From Propionivibrio sp. (lineage in GTDB: Bacteria > Pseudomonadota > Gammaproteobacteria > Burkholderiales > Rhodocyclaceae): 64,000 nucleotides of DNA. How positions within the stretch are numbered: the stretch's first letter is position 1; each line of letters opens with the position of its first letter. Below, one piece after another: positions 10,740 through 18,425 of the stretch. The DNA lies in the NCBI GenBank assembly GCA_029975435.1, contig JARKPC010000241.1, positions 1 to 64,000 of the forward strand. The letters run 5' to 3'. The notes beneath the pieces were generated by a model. The model was not told where the DNA came from, searched no databases, and saw only the letters and a program-made list of their open reading frames with translations. A program made the translations under genes and the position numbers.

Positions 10740-11492
10740 ATGTGCCTGATTCTCGTTGCCTGGCAGATTCATCCGGATTATCCGCTGGTCGTTGCCGCCA
10801 ATCGGGACGAATTCCATGCTCGCCCGACGGCGGCCGCCGCCCGGTGGCGGGAAGTTCCTTACGTTGTTGCCGGGCGGGATTTGGAAGCCGGAGGAACCTG
10901 GCTCGGGGTTACGGAAACGGGACGTTTCGCCGCGGTGACCAATGTGCGGGAGCCGGGGAAACCCAAAGGGCTGCAATCGCGCGGGTGTCTTACGCGCGAT
11001 TTCCTGACCGGAACGATGTCGCCCAGGGATTTCTCCGCGAGCATTACGGACGCGGCGTTTTCCGGTTTCAATCTGCTGGTCGCCGACGCCGAGACACTTT
11101 GCTATTGCTCCAACCGCGACGGCCCGCCGCGCGTTCTGCCGGCCGGCATCTACGGCGTCTCGAACCATCTGCTGGATACGCCGTGGCCCAAGCTGACGAC
11201 TGCCAAAGCCCGTTTCGCGAAGGCGCTCGAACACCTGCCTGTCGAACGGCCTTTTTTCGATCTCCTCGCCGACGACGAGATTGTTCCCGATGAGGCCTTG
11301 CCGGCAACGGGTGTTTCGCTGGATTGGGAGCGGCGCCTGTCGGCCGTATTCGTCCGCTCGCCGGATTACGGAACCCGGGCGTCGACGTTGCTGCTGTGCC
11401 ATCGCGACGGGGCGGGAGTGCTGATCGAACGTGGCTTCGGCCCGGACGCCAATATTATCGGCGATGTCCGTGTGACGTTTGGCCGGGACTGA
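10740..11492 (+). CDS. NRDE (TANGO2) family protein
   Basis: 250 residues of the NRDE/TANGO2 family, named for the motif visible in 'VVAANRDEFHARPT'. Other family segments are 'AGRDLEAGGTWLGV', 'FAAVTNVREP', 'GVSNHLLDTPWPK' and the C-terminal 'RASTLLL'. The start is moved from 10731 to the ATG at 10740 so that the protein begins MCLILVAW, because family members start with Met-Cys and the Cys is a predicted N-terminal nucleophile. Bacterial function is not established; eukaryotic homologues are linked to haem or lipid handling. Confidence 0.85.
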   Translation: MCLILVAWQIHPDYPLVVAANRDEFHARPTAAAARWREVPYVVAGRDLEAGGTWLGVTETGRFAAVTNVREPGKPKGLQSRGCLTRDFLTGTMSPRDFSASITDAAFSGFNLLVADAETLCYCSNRDGPPRVLPAGIYGVSNHLLDTPWPKLTTAKARFAKALEHLPVERPFFDLLADDEIVPDEALPATGVSLDWERRLSAVFVRSPDYGTRASTLLLCHRDGAGVLIERGFGPDANIIGDVRVTFGRD

Positions 11493-11613
11493 AAATTCGA
11501 CCGATAACCCGCGGCTGGCGCGGGCACGCGATGTGAAAGCCGGCGCTTCCCGAGAATGCTTGAACTTTGCCGGATCTCTGCCAGTCTGTAGTTATAGGAC
11601 GTATTTGCTTTTG

Positions 11614-11641
11614 CTTGAAATGTGAAGAAGCGGACTCATCT
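11614..11641 (+). promoter_or_regulatory. Possible sigma32-like promoter of the DUF3567/DUF3460 pair
   Basis: A full CTTGAAA (11614-11620) is followed after 13 bases by ACTCATCT (11634-11641), which matches CCCCATnT at five of seven defined positions. It lies 86 bases before the DUF3567 start. The -10 is imperfect, so this is tentative. Confidence 0.4.
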
Positions 11642-11726
11642 TCCTTCCCGAAAGGGATGAATGCCTGGCGCCTGTCGATGGAACCAACGAGTCAGGCCTT
11701 GTCGTGCAACGGAGAAAGGAGTCGAG

Positions 11727-11960
11727 ATGAACATAGTCTATAACAGCGAGCATTACGCCATTGTGGCCTATCCCGTCCGGGCGGCCTTTGAACTGGTGGA
11801 CAAGCTGGGAAGGCGTTCACTGTTCGTCCAGGGCTCGGTGGCCATCGGGTTGCGCGAAGCTATCGACAATATTCCCGAGGACGAACGCGACATCGAATCG
11901 ATTGACTCGCTGCTCGACGATTATTGCGCCGGCGTGGCGAAGCCGATTGCGTTTCACTGA
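11727..11960 (+). CDS. DUF3567 family small protein
   Basis: 77 residues beginning MNIVYNSEHYAIVAYP, with 'AFELVDKLGRRSLFVQGSVA' and an acidic tail 'PEDERDIESIDSLLDDY'. This matches my recollection of the DUF3567 family, short cytosolic proteins largely confined to Betaproteobacteria with no assigned function. The track start at 11661 is replaced by the ATG at 11727, which has AAAGGAG five bases upstream. It is 31 bases upstream of the DUF3460 gene and probably cotranscribed with it. Confidence 0.75.
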   Translation: MNIVYNSEHYAIVAYPVRAAFELVDKLGRRSLFVQGSVAIGLREAIDNIPEDERDIESIDSLLDDYCAGVAKPIAFH

Positions 11961-11991
11961 ACGCCTGTTTTCACTGAAAGGAGGGGGTTTG

Positions 11992-12183
11992 ATGGCGATT
12001 TACCAGTCGGAATTCGAGAAATTCCAGCTGGAAATGCGTGCCAAGCACCCGGAGTGGGAAAGCGAGCAACGCGAAGGCATGAGCCTGTTGTGGAACAAGA
12101 AGGTCAATTTTGCCGAACTGAAGGTCTTTCGCGAGGCCACTGAGCAGCAGAATCCGTATCCTTACGACGTGCACTTCGAGTGA
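11992..12183 (+). CDS. DUF3460 family small protein
   Basis: 63 residues, MAIYQSEFEKFQLEMRAKHP, with 'EQREGMSLLWNKKVNFAE' and a C-terminal 'QQNPYPYDVHFE'. This pattern fits DUF3460, a small betaproteobacterial family without known function. The track shows it only as the tail of a longer frame from 11761. The internal ATG at 11992 has a strong AAAGGAGG seven bases upstream and gives the family length. A terminator-like hairpin follows. Confidence 0.8.
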   Translation: MAIYQSEFEKFQLEMRAKHPEWESEQREGMSLLWNKKVNFAELKVFREATEQQNPYPYDVHFE

Positions 12184-12233
12184 GCCGGCATTTGGGCGGG
12201 CGATTGTGTCGCCACTGATGTCGGAGCAAGACG

Positions 12234-12268
12234 GATCGGCCTGGCAGAGATGCCCGGCCGATCTCTTT
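12234..12268 (+). terminator. Terminator after the DUF3460 gene
   Basis: GATCGGCC and GGCCGATC form an 8-bp stem, extended by an inner GGC/GCC after one mismatch, and are followed by TCTTT. It lies between the plus-strand DUF3460 gene and the end of minus-strand tesA. Confidence 0.65.
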
Positions 12269-12298
12269 GATGCTGCTGCTACGCGGAGACGGGTCGTT

Positions 12299-12916
12299 CT
12301 ATTTCAGCAATGGCTCCAGTCCGCGCCAGACATTGTCGAGCAGGCGCGGTTGAGCCGCAGCGGTGGGGTGCAGGTTGTCCGGCTGGAACAATTCGGGAGT
12401 CAGTGCGACCCCCTCGAGCAGGAATTCGACGAACGCCGTTTTGCCGGCCTTGGCGACTTCGCCAAAAGCCTGGTGAAACTGGTCCGCGTAAGGACCGTAG
12501 TTGGGCGGAAGGCGCTGGCCGACGATGAGCACGCGGGCTTTCCGCTTTTGCGCCATCGCGGACATGCTCAGCAGGTTTTCGCGCATGGTGGCGACGGGCA
12601 GACCGCGCAGTCCGTCATTCGAGCCGAGCGCGATTATGACGATGCTGGGGGAGTGCTTGTTGAGAGCGTCCTCCAGGCGAGCCCGGCCGCCGTTGGTGGT
12701 TTCTCCTGAGATGCTGGCATTGACGACGCTATAATCGAGCTTCCTCTCCTGCAGCCGCTTGGCCAGCAGGCTGGGCCAGGCGGCGTCCTGCCGGATCCCG
12801 TAGCCTGCCGAGAGCGAGTCACCGAACACAAGAATGGTGCGTGCGGCCATTACGGTCGGCGCGGCCAGCAAGAGGCCGGTGAACAGCAGGGAACGAAAGG
12901 AAGACAATCGGAACAT
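12299..12916 (-). CDS. tesA: Arylesterase / acyl-CoA thioesterase I-like GDSL hydrolase
   Basis: Periplasmic SGNH-fold esterase of 205 residues. Block I 'LVFGDSLSAGYG' holds the catalytic Ser. 'NASISGETTNGG' gives the oxyanion Gly and 'LGSNDGLRG' the Asn. The C-terminal 'DNLHPTAA' supplies the Asp-His pair. A signal peptide (FRSLLFTGLLLAAPTVMAA) begins at the ATG at 12916; the track ORF continues upstream through antisense of ybbA and is rejected there. The start codon overlaps the divergent ybbA start, the arrangement known from E. coli tesA/ybbA. It hydrolyses thioesters and short esters. Confidence 0.92.
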   Translation of the reverse strand: MFRLSSFRSLLFTGLLLAAPTVMAARTILVFGDSLSAGYGIRQDAAWPSLLAKRLQERKLDYSVVNASISGETTNGGRARLEDALNKHSPSIVIIALGSNDGLRGLPVATMRENLLSMSAMAQKRKARVLIVGQRLPPNYGPYADQFHQAFGEVAKAGKTAFVEFLLEGVALTPELFQPDNLHPTAAAQPRLLDNVWRGLEPLLK

Positions 12917-13601
12917 GAGTGTGCCAGAAACAAAAGTGGTGGAAGTCAGCGGCCTGACCAAGAGCGTCGATAACGGTGGCGAGCCGCTGGTTATTCTGCA
13001 CGAGAATTCATTCTCCGTGGCTGCCGGCGAAACGGTAGCCATCGTTGGCGCATCCGGCTCCGGAAAATCGACGTTGCTCGGTCTGCTGGCCGGGCTGGAC
13101 CTGCCGAGCAGCGGATCAGTGACGCTGTCCGGCGAGTTGCTGAACGATCTCGATGAGGATGCTCGCGCCGTGCTGCGTGGGCGCCTGCTCGGGTTCGTAT
13201 TCCAGTCGTTCCAGTTGCTGCCCTCGCTCAATGCCATCGAAAACGTGATGTTGCCGCTCGAACTCGCTGGAATGTCGAATGCCAACTCCGAAGCGCAATT
13301 CTGGCTGGAACGGGTCGGCCTGTCGCACCGCCTGCGTCACTACCCAAAGCACCTGTCCGGGGGCGAACAGCAACGCGTAGCTCTGGCCAGGGCGTTCGCG
13401 CCGAAACCGACGCTGATCCTGGCTGACGAACCGACCGGGAACCTCGATGCGGCGACTGGCCACCAGATCATCGAACTAATGTTCGCCATCAACGCGGAGC
13501 GCGGGACGACGCTGATCCTCGTCACTCACGACGAGGAAATCGCTGCGCGCTGCGGGCGCCGGTTGCGCATGCATGCCGGTACCATTGAAGAAGTTGTCTG
13601 A
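12915..13601 (+). CDS. ybbA: ABC transporter ATP-binding protein, YbbA/LolD-like
   Basis: 228-residue cytosolic ATPase: Walker A 'GASGSGKSTL', signature 'LSGGEQQRVALARAF', Walker B 'LILADEPTGNLD', H-loop 'VTHDEEIA'. It belongs to the MacB/LolD/YbbA group that partners permeases with large periplasmic domains. AAAGGAAG upstream supports the ATG at 12915 over the track start at 12834. In E. coli the partner permease YbbP is encoded directly downstream, but here an alcohol dehydrogenase follows, so its membrane partner must be encoded elsewhere or be absent. Confidence 0.9.
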   Translation: MSVPETKVVEVSGLTKSVDNGGEPLVILHENSFSVAAGETVAIVGASGSGKSTLLGLLAGLDLPSSGSVTLSGELLNDLDEDARAVLRGRLLGFVFQSFQLLPSLNAIENVMLPLELAGMSNANSEAQFWLERVGLSHRLRHYPKHLSGGEQQRVALARAFAPKPTLILADEPTGNLDAATGHQIIELMFAINAERGTTLILVTHDEEIAARCGRRLRMHAGTIEEVV

Positions 13602-13628
13602 CCTGTCCGTCTAATTGGAGCCCCATTG

Positions 13629-14774
13629 ATGAAATTTACGTATTCCAACCCGACTGTTATCCACTTTGGCCAGGGAATGATTTCGGCGATCGCCAAGGCC
13701 ATCGATCCGGCGAAGAAAGTGCTGGTGATCTACGGCGGCGGCTCGATCAAAAGCAACGGCGTCTATGATCAGGTTGCCGCTGCCCTGTCCGGGCACAAAT
13801 GGATGGAATTCTCCGGTGTCGAGCCGAACCCGACGGTGGAAACGCTGGATCAGGCCGTGGCGCTGATCCGCAAGGAAGAACTCGACTATATTCTTGCCGT
13901 CGGCGGCGGCTCGGTCATCGACGGCAGCAAGTACGTGGCCGCGGCGGCGTGCTACGACGGCGACGGGTGGGACATCCTGCTCGGCAAGCATCGCGTCAAG
14001 CAGGCTTTGCCGCTCGGTGCCGTCCTGACCCTGCCGGCGACAGGTTCGGAATCGAATGGCGGCGCGGTCATTACGCGCAAGTCGACCAGGGAAAAACTGG
14101 TTTTTTCGTCCAACGCCGTGTTTCCGCGATTTGCCGTGCTCGATCCGGATGTGATCAAGTCACTGCCCGAGCGGCAGGTCGCCAATGGCCTCGTCGATGC
14201 CTTCGTGCACGTCTGCGAGCAGTACCTGACCTATCCGGTTCAGGGATGGGTGCAGGATGGATTCGCCGAGACGCTGCTGCGTAATCTGGTCAATCTGGCG
14301 CTCCAGTTCAAGCAACGCGACAACGATGCTTGGCGCGCCAACTTCATGTGGACGGCCAATCAGGCGCTCAACGGGCTGATCGGCGCCGGCGTGCCGCAGG
14401 ACTGGGCAACGCACATGATCGGTCACGAACTGACCGCTGCCTATGGTCTCGACCATGCCCGCACGCTGGCCATCGTTTTGCCGTCGCTACTGCGCAACCA
14501 GCTCGACAACAAGAAGGTCAAGCTGGCGCAGATGGGGCGTGCCGTTTTCGATCTGGCGCCGGATGTCGGTTTGGCGCAGCGTACCGTCGACGCGATCGAA
14601 AATCTGTTCCGCAGCCTCGGTGTGCCGGTACGTCTCAGCGAGGCCGGTGTCTCCGATCAGGAGGCTCCGGAGCTGATTGCGGCCGGTATCGACAAGCACG
14701 GCATGGCCAAGTTGGGCGAGAAGGGTGCAATCACGCCGGATGTGGTGCGCGACATTGTCTCGGCGGCTGCGTAA
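13629..14774 (+). CDS. Iron-containing alcohol dehydrogenase (YqhD/BdhA-like)
   Basis: Cytosolic group III alcohol dehydrogenase/aldehyde reductase of 381 residues. The dinucleotide site is 'AVGGGSVIDGSKY'. 'TLPATGSESNGGAVIT' is family-typical. Metal ligands lie in 'VDAFVHVCEQY' (Asp, His), 'MIGHELTA' (His) and 'YGLDHAR' (His). The track begins at a TTG (13626); the ATG three bases later, with TTGGAG nine bases upstream, is preferred. YqhD-type enzymes use NADPH to reduce toxic short-chain aldehydes. It lies 27 bases after ybbA without evident functional link. A closely similar paralogue begins at 63350. Confidence 0.92.
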   Translation: MKFTYSNPTVIHFGQGMISAIAKAIDPAKKVLVIYGGGSIKSNGVYDQVAAALSGHKWMEFSGVEPNPTVETLDQAVALIRKEELDYILAVGGGSVIDGSKYVAAAACYDGDGWDILLGKHRVKQALPLGAVLTLPATGSESNGGAVITRKSTREKLVFSSNAVFPRFAVLDPDVIKSLPERQVANGLVDAFVHVCEQYLTYPVQGWVQDGFAETLLRNLVNLALQFKQRDNDAWRANFMWTANQALNGLIGAGVPQDWATHMIGHELTAAYGLDHARTLAIVLPSLLRNQLDNKKVKLAQMGRAVFDLAPDVGLAQRTVDAIENLFRSLGVPVRLSEAGVSDQEAPELIAAGIDKHGMAKLGEKGAITPDVVRDIVSAAA

Positions 14775-14788
14775 GGTCATTCGGACGT

Positions 14789-14802
14789 TGGACAGCTGTC
14801 CA
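14789..14802. repeat. 14-bp perfect palindrome
   Basis: TGGACAGCTGTCCA lies 15 bases after the alcohol dehydrogenase stop. It may be the stem of a weak terminator or a protein-binding site; there is no T tract. Confidence 0.3.
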
Positions 14803-14923
14803 GCCCCAGCGTAATATCGCCCGGCTTCCGGGTTCCTTGCTGGGGACTTTTCGGGTCGTCGCGGACGGCCGGCATGCTTCTAATTGAGCTATCGATCGGA
14901 TCGATCGGTAAGGAGACGTGGTT

Positions 14924-15181
14924 TTGGATATCGATGCGAGGGTTGGTCTTACGTTACTGTCGTGGCTGGTTGTCGTGGCGGTGACCTCGCTGGTCATCGG
15001 TCCGGAACGCAAGAGCAAGTGGTTCCGCATGCGCGACACGTCGAAGAGTTTTCTCAACCGTCGGGGGTTCCTCGGCGACTTCATGCACTTCGGCGTTCCG
15101 CGCACCCGTGAAGGTTGGGCGATCTGCGCGGGGTTCCTGGTAATGATCCTGGTCACCGGCTATATCGCCATCAGGACCTGA
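14924..15181 (+). CDS. Small two-helix membrane protein, unknown function
   Basis: About 85 residues. Hydrophobic segments lie near residues 7-26 ('LTLLSWLVVVAVTSLVIG') and 65-82 ('GWAICAGFLVMILVTGYIAI'), joined by a basic loop (PERKSKWFRMRDTSK). The track starts at a GTG (14918) only two bases after AAGGAG, which is too close. The in-frame TTG at 14924 has eight-base spacing and is preferred. I do not recognise the family. It is convergent with hpnE. Confidence 0.6.
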   Translation: MDIDARVGLTLLSWLVVVAVTSLVIGPERKSKWFRMRDTSKSFLNRRGFLGDFMHFGVPRTREGWAICAGFLVMILVTGYIAIRT

Positions 15182-15212
15182 TCCGCGCCGAACAATACGT
15201 GAGCCGCGGAGC

Positions 15213-16502
15213 CTAATGCCGTCCGAGAATTGCCCGGGCCGCCGCGACTCCGCTTCGAATCGCGCCTTCGAGTGTCGCCGGGTAGTCGGCGCAGACATAG
15301 TCGCCGGCCAGCCACAGGCCATGCCGCGGCGTCCTTGATTCCGGGCGGGGGAGCCCCGGTTGGCAGGAAAACGTGGCGCGGCGTTCGCGGATGACCTTGT
15401 GCCATAACGGTTGGGGTAGCGGGCGTCCGAGCGTTTCCTGCAACTCGGCATGCAGTGTTGCTGCAAGCGCATCGCTGTCGCGTTCGTCCCACGCGCCTTC
15501 GGCGCTGAGCACGCAGCCCATGACGCCCTCGGCGTCGCCGAGCTGGCCCCTGTCAAATACCCATTGACCAAGACGGTCGGGCGAATCGACATCCATACCG
15601 AGCATCGGAAGAGGAAGGCGAACTCCTGCCGGGTAGCCGAGATAGACCGTGCCGATTGGTTCGTACCGGTAGTCGCCGAGCATTCCGGCGATGGCGGCCG
15701 TTTGTGGATGGTCTTGCAGCAGGACGATGGCGTGTTGCGGGGCGGTAGCAATCACGATGTCATCGAAGGCTTCACCGGCGATGTGCAACGGCTGTTCGAT
15801 ATGTTCCACGCGCTCGGACAGCCTTATCGTTCCTCCGTGCCCGGAGATGAAACGGGCGGCGGCATCGGGGAATACCGCGTTGAGATCGGCATTCGGCAAC
15901 AGCAGATCGGTGTCGGGGCGTTCGCCGCCGAGGCTGTCGCGCAGGACGTTGGCGAATACCTGCGCCGAAGCCCTTTCCGGCGGAGTGTTGAGTGCGGCCA
16001 GGCACAGCGGCTCCCACATGAAGCGGCGGAGGCTGCCAGTCTGGCGTTGTTGGTCGAGCAGTTCGGCGACGGAGATGTCCTCGGCCAGGCGATACTTCCT
16101 TGTCTGCAGCGAACGCATGAACTTTGCAGCGGCAATCTTTTCTCCCGCCGAGCAACCTCTTGCAGTCGTGAGCCCGATGACCAGGTTCAGCGGCGCAGGA
16201 ATCCGTGGCAATCGCAGGCGGAAGCCGTTGCCGGGATACTTCAATTCGAGCGGCAGGCGTTGGAGCACGCTCTCGGGATCGGTTCCCGCCAGGCGCATGA
16301 GGCGCAGTGTTTCGCGGTAGGCTCCGATCAGGATATGCTGGCCGTTGTCCAGCGTGTGGCCATGCGTATCGACGCGGCGTGCCCGGCCACCCAGTTGTTT
16401 CGCAGCTTCAAACAGGCAGGTCCGAACGCCTGCAGCGGTCAGTTCCACCCCGCAGGCGAGCCCGGCCCAGCCCCCACCAACGATGGCAACGCGCCGGGTC
16501 AC
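15213..16502 (-). CDS. hpnE: Hydroxysqualene dehydroxylase HpnE
   Basis: FAD-dependent enzyme reducing hydroxysqualene to squalene, the last step of the HpnCDE squalene route for hopanoids. The N-terminal dinucleotide fold 'VAIVGGGWAGLACGVEL' is followed by 'LGGRARRVDTHGHTLDNGQHIL', and the C-terminal FAD segment is 'LAGDYVCADYPATLEGAIRSG'. The 429-residue protein starts at a GTG (16502) overlapping the hpnD stop (GTGA). The 730-residue track ORF is this gene fused to out-of-frame hpnD sequence. Cotranscribed with hpnC and hpnD. Confidence 0.92.
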   Translation of the reverse strand: MTRRVAIVGGGWAGLACGVELTAAGVRTCLFEAAKQLGGRARRVDTHGHTLDNGQHILIGAYRETLRLMRLAGTDPESVLQRLPLELKYPGNGFRLRLPRIPAPLNLVIGLTTARGCSAGEKIAAAKFMRSLQTRKYRLAEDISVAELLDQQRQTGSLRRFMWEPLCLAALNTPPERASAQVFANVLRDSLGGERPDTDLLLPNADLNAVFPDAAARFISGHGGTIRLSERVEHIEQPLHIAGEAFDDIVIATAPQHAIVLLQDHPQTAAIAGMLGDYRYEPIGTVYLGYPAGVRLPLPMLGMDVDSPDRLGQWVFDRGQLGDAEGVMGCVLSAEGAWDERDSDALAATLHAELQETLGRPLPQPLWHKVIRERRATFSCQPGLPRPESRTPRHGLWLAGDYVCADYPATLEGAIRSGVAAARAILGRH

Positions 16503-17344
16503 CCCTTGATCCACGTCCGCCAGGCGATCCACAGCTTGCGCAGCGGGGTCAGCGAGGTGCGCTGGCTGAGCACCTGGCACCCGTCGCGCTTGATTTCGTC
16601 GAGCAGGGTGCGGTAGATCGCCGCCATGACCAGCCCCGGTCGCTGTGTCTTGCGGTCGATGGGCGGAAGCTGCGCCATGGCCTGGGTGTAGTAATGCTCT
16701 GCACGCTCGATCTGGAATTCCATCAGCTTGCGGAAATTGTCCGAATAGCGGGAATTGAGAATGTCGGCGACCGGCACGTCGAAGCGCTGCAATTCGTCGA
16801 TGGGCAGATACACGCGCCCGCGCCGGGCGTCCTCCCCGACGTCGCGGATGATATTGGTCAACTGGAAAGCCATGCCCAGATCGTGGGCGTATTTCTGCGT
16901 CTGGCGGTCGGTGTAGCCGAAGATTTCGGCGGCGAGCAGGCCGACGACGCTGGCCACCCGGTAGCAATAGAGGGAAAGTGCCTTGAAGTCGAGATAGCGC
17001 GTCTGCTGCAGGTCCATCTCCATACCGTCGATAATTTCCAGCAGTTGCTCCTGCGGCAGGCTGAATTCGGGCAACACGCGTTGCAGCGCCTGCGTGACGG
17101 GATGCTGCGGCTGGCCGGCGTACAGGCGGTCGAGTTCCTGCCGCCACCATACGAGTTTGCTGGCAGCGAGTTGCGGGTCGCTGCATTCGTCGACGACGTC
17201 GTCGACCTCGCGGCAGAAGGCGTAGAGTGGGGTGCTGGCCCGCCGCCGGTCCGGAGGCAGGAACAGGAAGCTGTAGTAGAAGCTCGAACCGCTCGATGCG
17301 GCTTTCTGCTGGCAGTACTCGTCTGGGGTGATGTGGCGTTTCAT
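16499..17344 (-). CDS. hpnD: Presqualene diphosphate synthase HpnD
   Basis: Trans-isoprenyl diphosphate synthase of 281 residues that joins two farnesyl diphosphates to presqualene diphosphate at the inner membrane. The two Mg2+-binding Asp-rich motifs are 'DDVVDECSD' and 'NIIRDVGEDARRGRVYLP'. 'LYAFCREVDD' and 'YCYRVASVVGLL' are typical of the squalene/phytoene synthase family. The track start (17401) lies inside hpnC; the ATG at 17344 (MKRHITPDEYCQ) fits the family N-terminus and leaves a 20-base gap after hpnC. Confidence 0.93.
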   Translation of the reverse strand: MKRHITPDEYCQQKAASSGSSFYYSFLFLPPDRRRASTPLYAFCREVDDVVDECSDPQLAASKLVWWRQELDRLYAGQPQHPVTQALQRVLPEFSLPQEQLLEIIDGMEMDLQQTRYLDFKALSLYCYRVASVVGLLAAEIFGYTDRQTQKYAHDLGMAFQLTNIIRDVGEDARRGRVYLPIDELQRFDVPVADILNSRYSDNFRKLMEFQIERAEHYYTQAMAQLPPIDRKTQRPGLVMAAIYRTLLDEIKRDGCQVLSQRTSLTPLRKLWIAWRTWIKG

Positions 17345-17364
17345 GGAGTGGTAGCCCGCGATTC

Positions 17365-18174
17365 TTACATAAACAGGGCACGTCCGCCCATGCGCAGCCA
17401 ATCAACGGGGCCGAGCATCGGGCGTTGCCGGAATATGTCGCCGCGTACGTGTTGGATGCGCTCCAGGATGCGCAACCCGCCCTGCACGGTCAGGCGGATT
17501 TCCCAGCCGAGCCGGCCGGGCAACTCGTGGACGAGCGGTGCGCCCGACAGCATCAGGGTCCGCGAACGTTCAATCTGGAAGTCGAGCAGCGCGGTCCACT
17601 CCGGCGTACAGCGCCGCTCGGCGATCTGGCTTTCGGAAATCCCGAAGCGGACGAGATCCTCTTGCGGCAGGTAGACGCGATCCTTGGCCCAGTCGACGAC
17701 AATGTCCTGCCAGAAGTTGATCAGTTGCAGCGCCGAGCAGATGCAGTCGGAGCGGCGCAAATTGTCGTCGCTGGCGCGGTCGAAAAGGTGCAGCAGCAGG
17801 CGGCCGACGGGGTTGGCCGAGCGCCGGCAGTAGTCGAGTAGCTCCGGGTAGTCTGCATAGCGCTTCTGCACCACGTCCTGGGCGAAGGCGTCGAGCAGAT
17901 CGCGAAAAAGCTGAAGCGGCAGTCGCCATTCCCTAATGACCGCCGCCAACTCGCCAAATTCCGGGGAATCCGGGCGTTGCCCGCGTTCGATGCGGTCCAA
18001 CTCGGCGCTGTACCGGGCCAGTCCCTGCAGGCGTTCTTCATTGCCGGCCGAGCCCTCATCGGCAATGTCATCCGCACCGCGCGCGAAACGGTAGATGGCC
18101 TCGACCGGGCGGCGGAGTTTTGCGGGCAACAGGAACGAGGCGACGGGGAAGTTTTCGTAGTGTTCGACGGGCAT
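17365..18174 (-). CDS. hpnC: Hydroxysqualene synthase HpnC
   Basis: 269-residue squalene/phytoene synthase-family enzyme converting presqualene diphosphate to hydroxysqualene. The first aspartate motif is 'RGADDIADEG' and the second is 'NFWQDIVVDWAKDRVYLP', which is divergent from HpnD as expected for HpnC. The N-terminal 'HYENFPVASFLLPAKLRRPV' is the HpnC hallmark. First gene of hpnCDE. No squalene-hopene cyclase gene is visible, so the cyclase must be encoded elsewhere if hopanoids are made. Confidence 0.93.
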   Translation of the reverse strand: MPVEHYENFPVASFLLPAKLRRPVEAIYRFARGADDIADEGSAGNEERLQGLARYSAELDRIERGQRPDSPEFGELAAVIREWRLPLQLFRDLLDAFAQDVVQKRYADYPELLDYCRRSANPVGRLLLHLFDRASDDNLRRSDCICSALQLINFWQDIVVDWAKDRVYLPQEDLVRFGISESQIAERRCTPEWTALLDFQIERSRTLMLSGAPLVHELPGRLGWEIRLTVQGGLRILERIQHVRGDIFRQRPMLGPVDWLRMGGRALFM

Positions 18175-18214
18175 TGCGACGATATGCCGGGAAGCGGCGA
18201 CAGGTTTCGGGCGG

Positions 18215-18244
18215 CTGACAGTATAGGTTGTTCTCGGGTAGAAT
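18215..18244 (+). promoter_or_regulatory. sigma70 promoter of tRNA-Leu
   Basis: CTGACA (18215-18220) and TAGAAT (18239-18244) are separated by 18 bases, about 11 bases before the mature tRNA 5' end. Good match and position for a tRNA promoter. Confidence 0.6.
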
Positions 18245-18255
18245 GGCCGATTAGC

Positions 18256-18340
18256 GCGAGAGTGGCGGAATTGGTAGACGCACTGGATTTAGGTTCCAGC
18301 GCCGCAAGGCGTGGGGGTTCGAGTCCCTTCTCTCGCACCA
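18256..18340 (+). tRNA. tRNA-Leu (anticodon UAG)
   Basis: 85 bases with a 7-bp acceptor stem GCGAGAG/CTCTCGC, D loop 'ATTGGTAGA', anticodon stem CTGGA/TCCAG around TTTAGGT (anticodon TAG), a long class II variable arm with stem GCC/GGC, T loop GGTTCGAGTCC, and encoded CCA. It reads CUA codons. It lies between hpnC, divergent, and tig. Confidence 0.97.
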
Positions 18341-18425
18341 TATTTTTCAACCCATACCCTGTGCGGACGATTTTACGCACGTTTTTCTCAGCCAAAATTT
18401 TCAGAGACTTTAAGGAATCTTCTTA

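Noticed and set aside
15213-17405. 730-residue ORF as an hpnD-hpnE fusion
   Set aside because: Only the HpnE part is in the coding frame; the first 300 residues are hpnD read out of frame. hpnE starts at a GTG overlapping the hpnD stop.
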